From positions 1 to 18,839 of the forward strand of contig CAZAEP010000018.1 of NCBI GenBank assembly GCA_964484045.1: a DNA stretch of 18,839 nucleotides, given 5' to 3'. The stretch comes from J134 sp964484045. Lineage in GTDB: Bacteria; Pseudomonadota; Alphaproteobacteria; Sphingomonadales; Rhodothalassiaceae. The first letter of the stretch is position 1. Each line of letters opens with the position of its first letter. Of the stretch, positions 18,518 to 18,839 are shown piece after piece. A model generated the notes under the pieces. It did not search any database, was not told the origin of the DNA, and worked only from the letters and a program-made list of their open reading frames with translations. A program made the position numbers and the translations under genes.

Positions 18518-18839
18518 ATGCACGGTGTCGGCTCCCTCCGCGTCGAGCAACTGGCATCCGCGGACGCGACCGCCTGGGACGCCTTCGTGCGCGCGCATGC
18601 CGAGGGCACCTTCTTCCATCTCAGCGGCTGGAAGACGGTGATCGAGCGCGCCTTCGGGCATGCCTGTCCCTATCTTCTGGCACGGCGCGACGCGGCGATC
18701 GTCGGGGTTCTGCCGCTCGTGCATATGCGCAGTCGTCTTTTCGGCAACCGCCTGGTCTCGACGGCCTTCTGCGTCTATGGCGGCCCTCTGGCGCTGGACA
18801 AGAGCGCCGCCGCGGCGCTCGACGATGCGGCCGTGGCGC
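18518..18839 (+). CDS. FemAB-like XrtA/PEP-CTERM-associated protein (3' partial)
   Basis: Begins immediately after the deacetylase stop (TAG then ATG), with GGAGGAG about six bases upstream, and runs off the window after about 107 codons. The visible part reads GTFFHLSGWKTVIERAFGH, then VGVLPLVHMRSRLFGNRLVS and YGGPLAL, the typical N-terminal half of the FemAB-related proteins of exosortase A loci (GNAT fold). FemAB proteins attach amino acids to peptidoglycan precursors; in this setting aminoacyl or acyl modification of the polysaccharide is the usual guess. Tightly packed with the deacetylase, so the operon continues to the right. Confidence 0.85.
   Translation, partial: MHGVGSLRVEQLASADATAWDAFVRAHAEGTFFHLSGWKTVIERAFGHACPYLLARRDAAIVGVLPLVHMRSRLFGNRLVSTAFCVYGGPLALDKSAAAALDDAAVA

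Overview
The window is GC-rich bacterial DNA, most likely from an alphaproteobacterium. That placement is an inference from base composition, the repeat style and the gene families; nothing in the window fixes the taxon. Almost all of it is an XrtA-type PEP-CTERM/exosortase locus: genes for making and exporting an extracellular polysaccharide, for regulating that, and for one protein carrying the sorting tag. The exosortase itself (xrtA/epsH) is not in the window and probably lies beyond the right edge.

Layout. (1) 1-1351: the 3' part of an aldehyde dehydrogenase closely resembling 2-hydroxymuconate-semialdehyde dehydrogenase, a catabolic gene at the edge of the locus. It converges on prsR and overlaps it by 11 bp. 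(2) 1341-4728, minus strand: prsK (membrane histidine kinase) and prsR (NtrC-type sigma54 activator), translationally coupled by an ATGA overlap. prsR is interrupted by a 10-N assembly gap. (3) 4965-7748: prsT, a large TPR lipoprotein, divergent from prsK. (4) 7749-9276: a long regulatory region with a textbook -24/-12 promoter, then a PEP-CTERM protein resembling the flocculation protein PepA, then a strong terminator. (5) 9277-9811: non-coding repeats, with two 138-bp copies of a mosaic palindromic element. (6) 9812-12692, minus strand: a PEP-CTERM-associated acyltransferase (AHL-synthase/N-acyl amino acid synthase-like) followed by a ThiF/E1-like plus nitroreductase-like fusion protein. (7) 12693-13112: a divergent intergenic region. 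(8) 13113 to the right edge: the exopolysaccharide operon, in order export lipoprotein, chain-length determinant, tyrosine autokinase, ATPase, polysaccharide deacetylase and FemAB-like protein (cut by the window end).

How the parts fit. PrsK/PrsR should sense a signal at the membrane and activate sigma54 promoters. The clear sigma54 promoter here drives the PEP-CTERM gene, which suggests a closed circuit in which the sorted surface protein is made together with the polysaccharide machinery. The export lipoprotein, Wzz-like protein and tyrosine kinase form the usual polymer export/length-control set, and the deacetylase and FemAB-like protein probably modify the product.

The least explained part is the acyltransferase/ThiF-nitroreductase pair, which looks like a two-gene small-molecule pathway (acyl transfer, then adenylation and flavin redox) inside the sorting locus.
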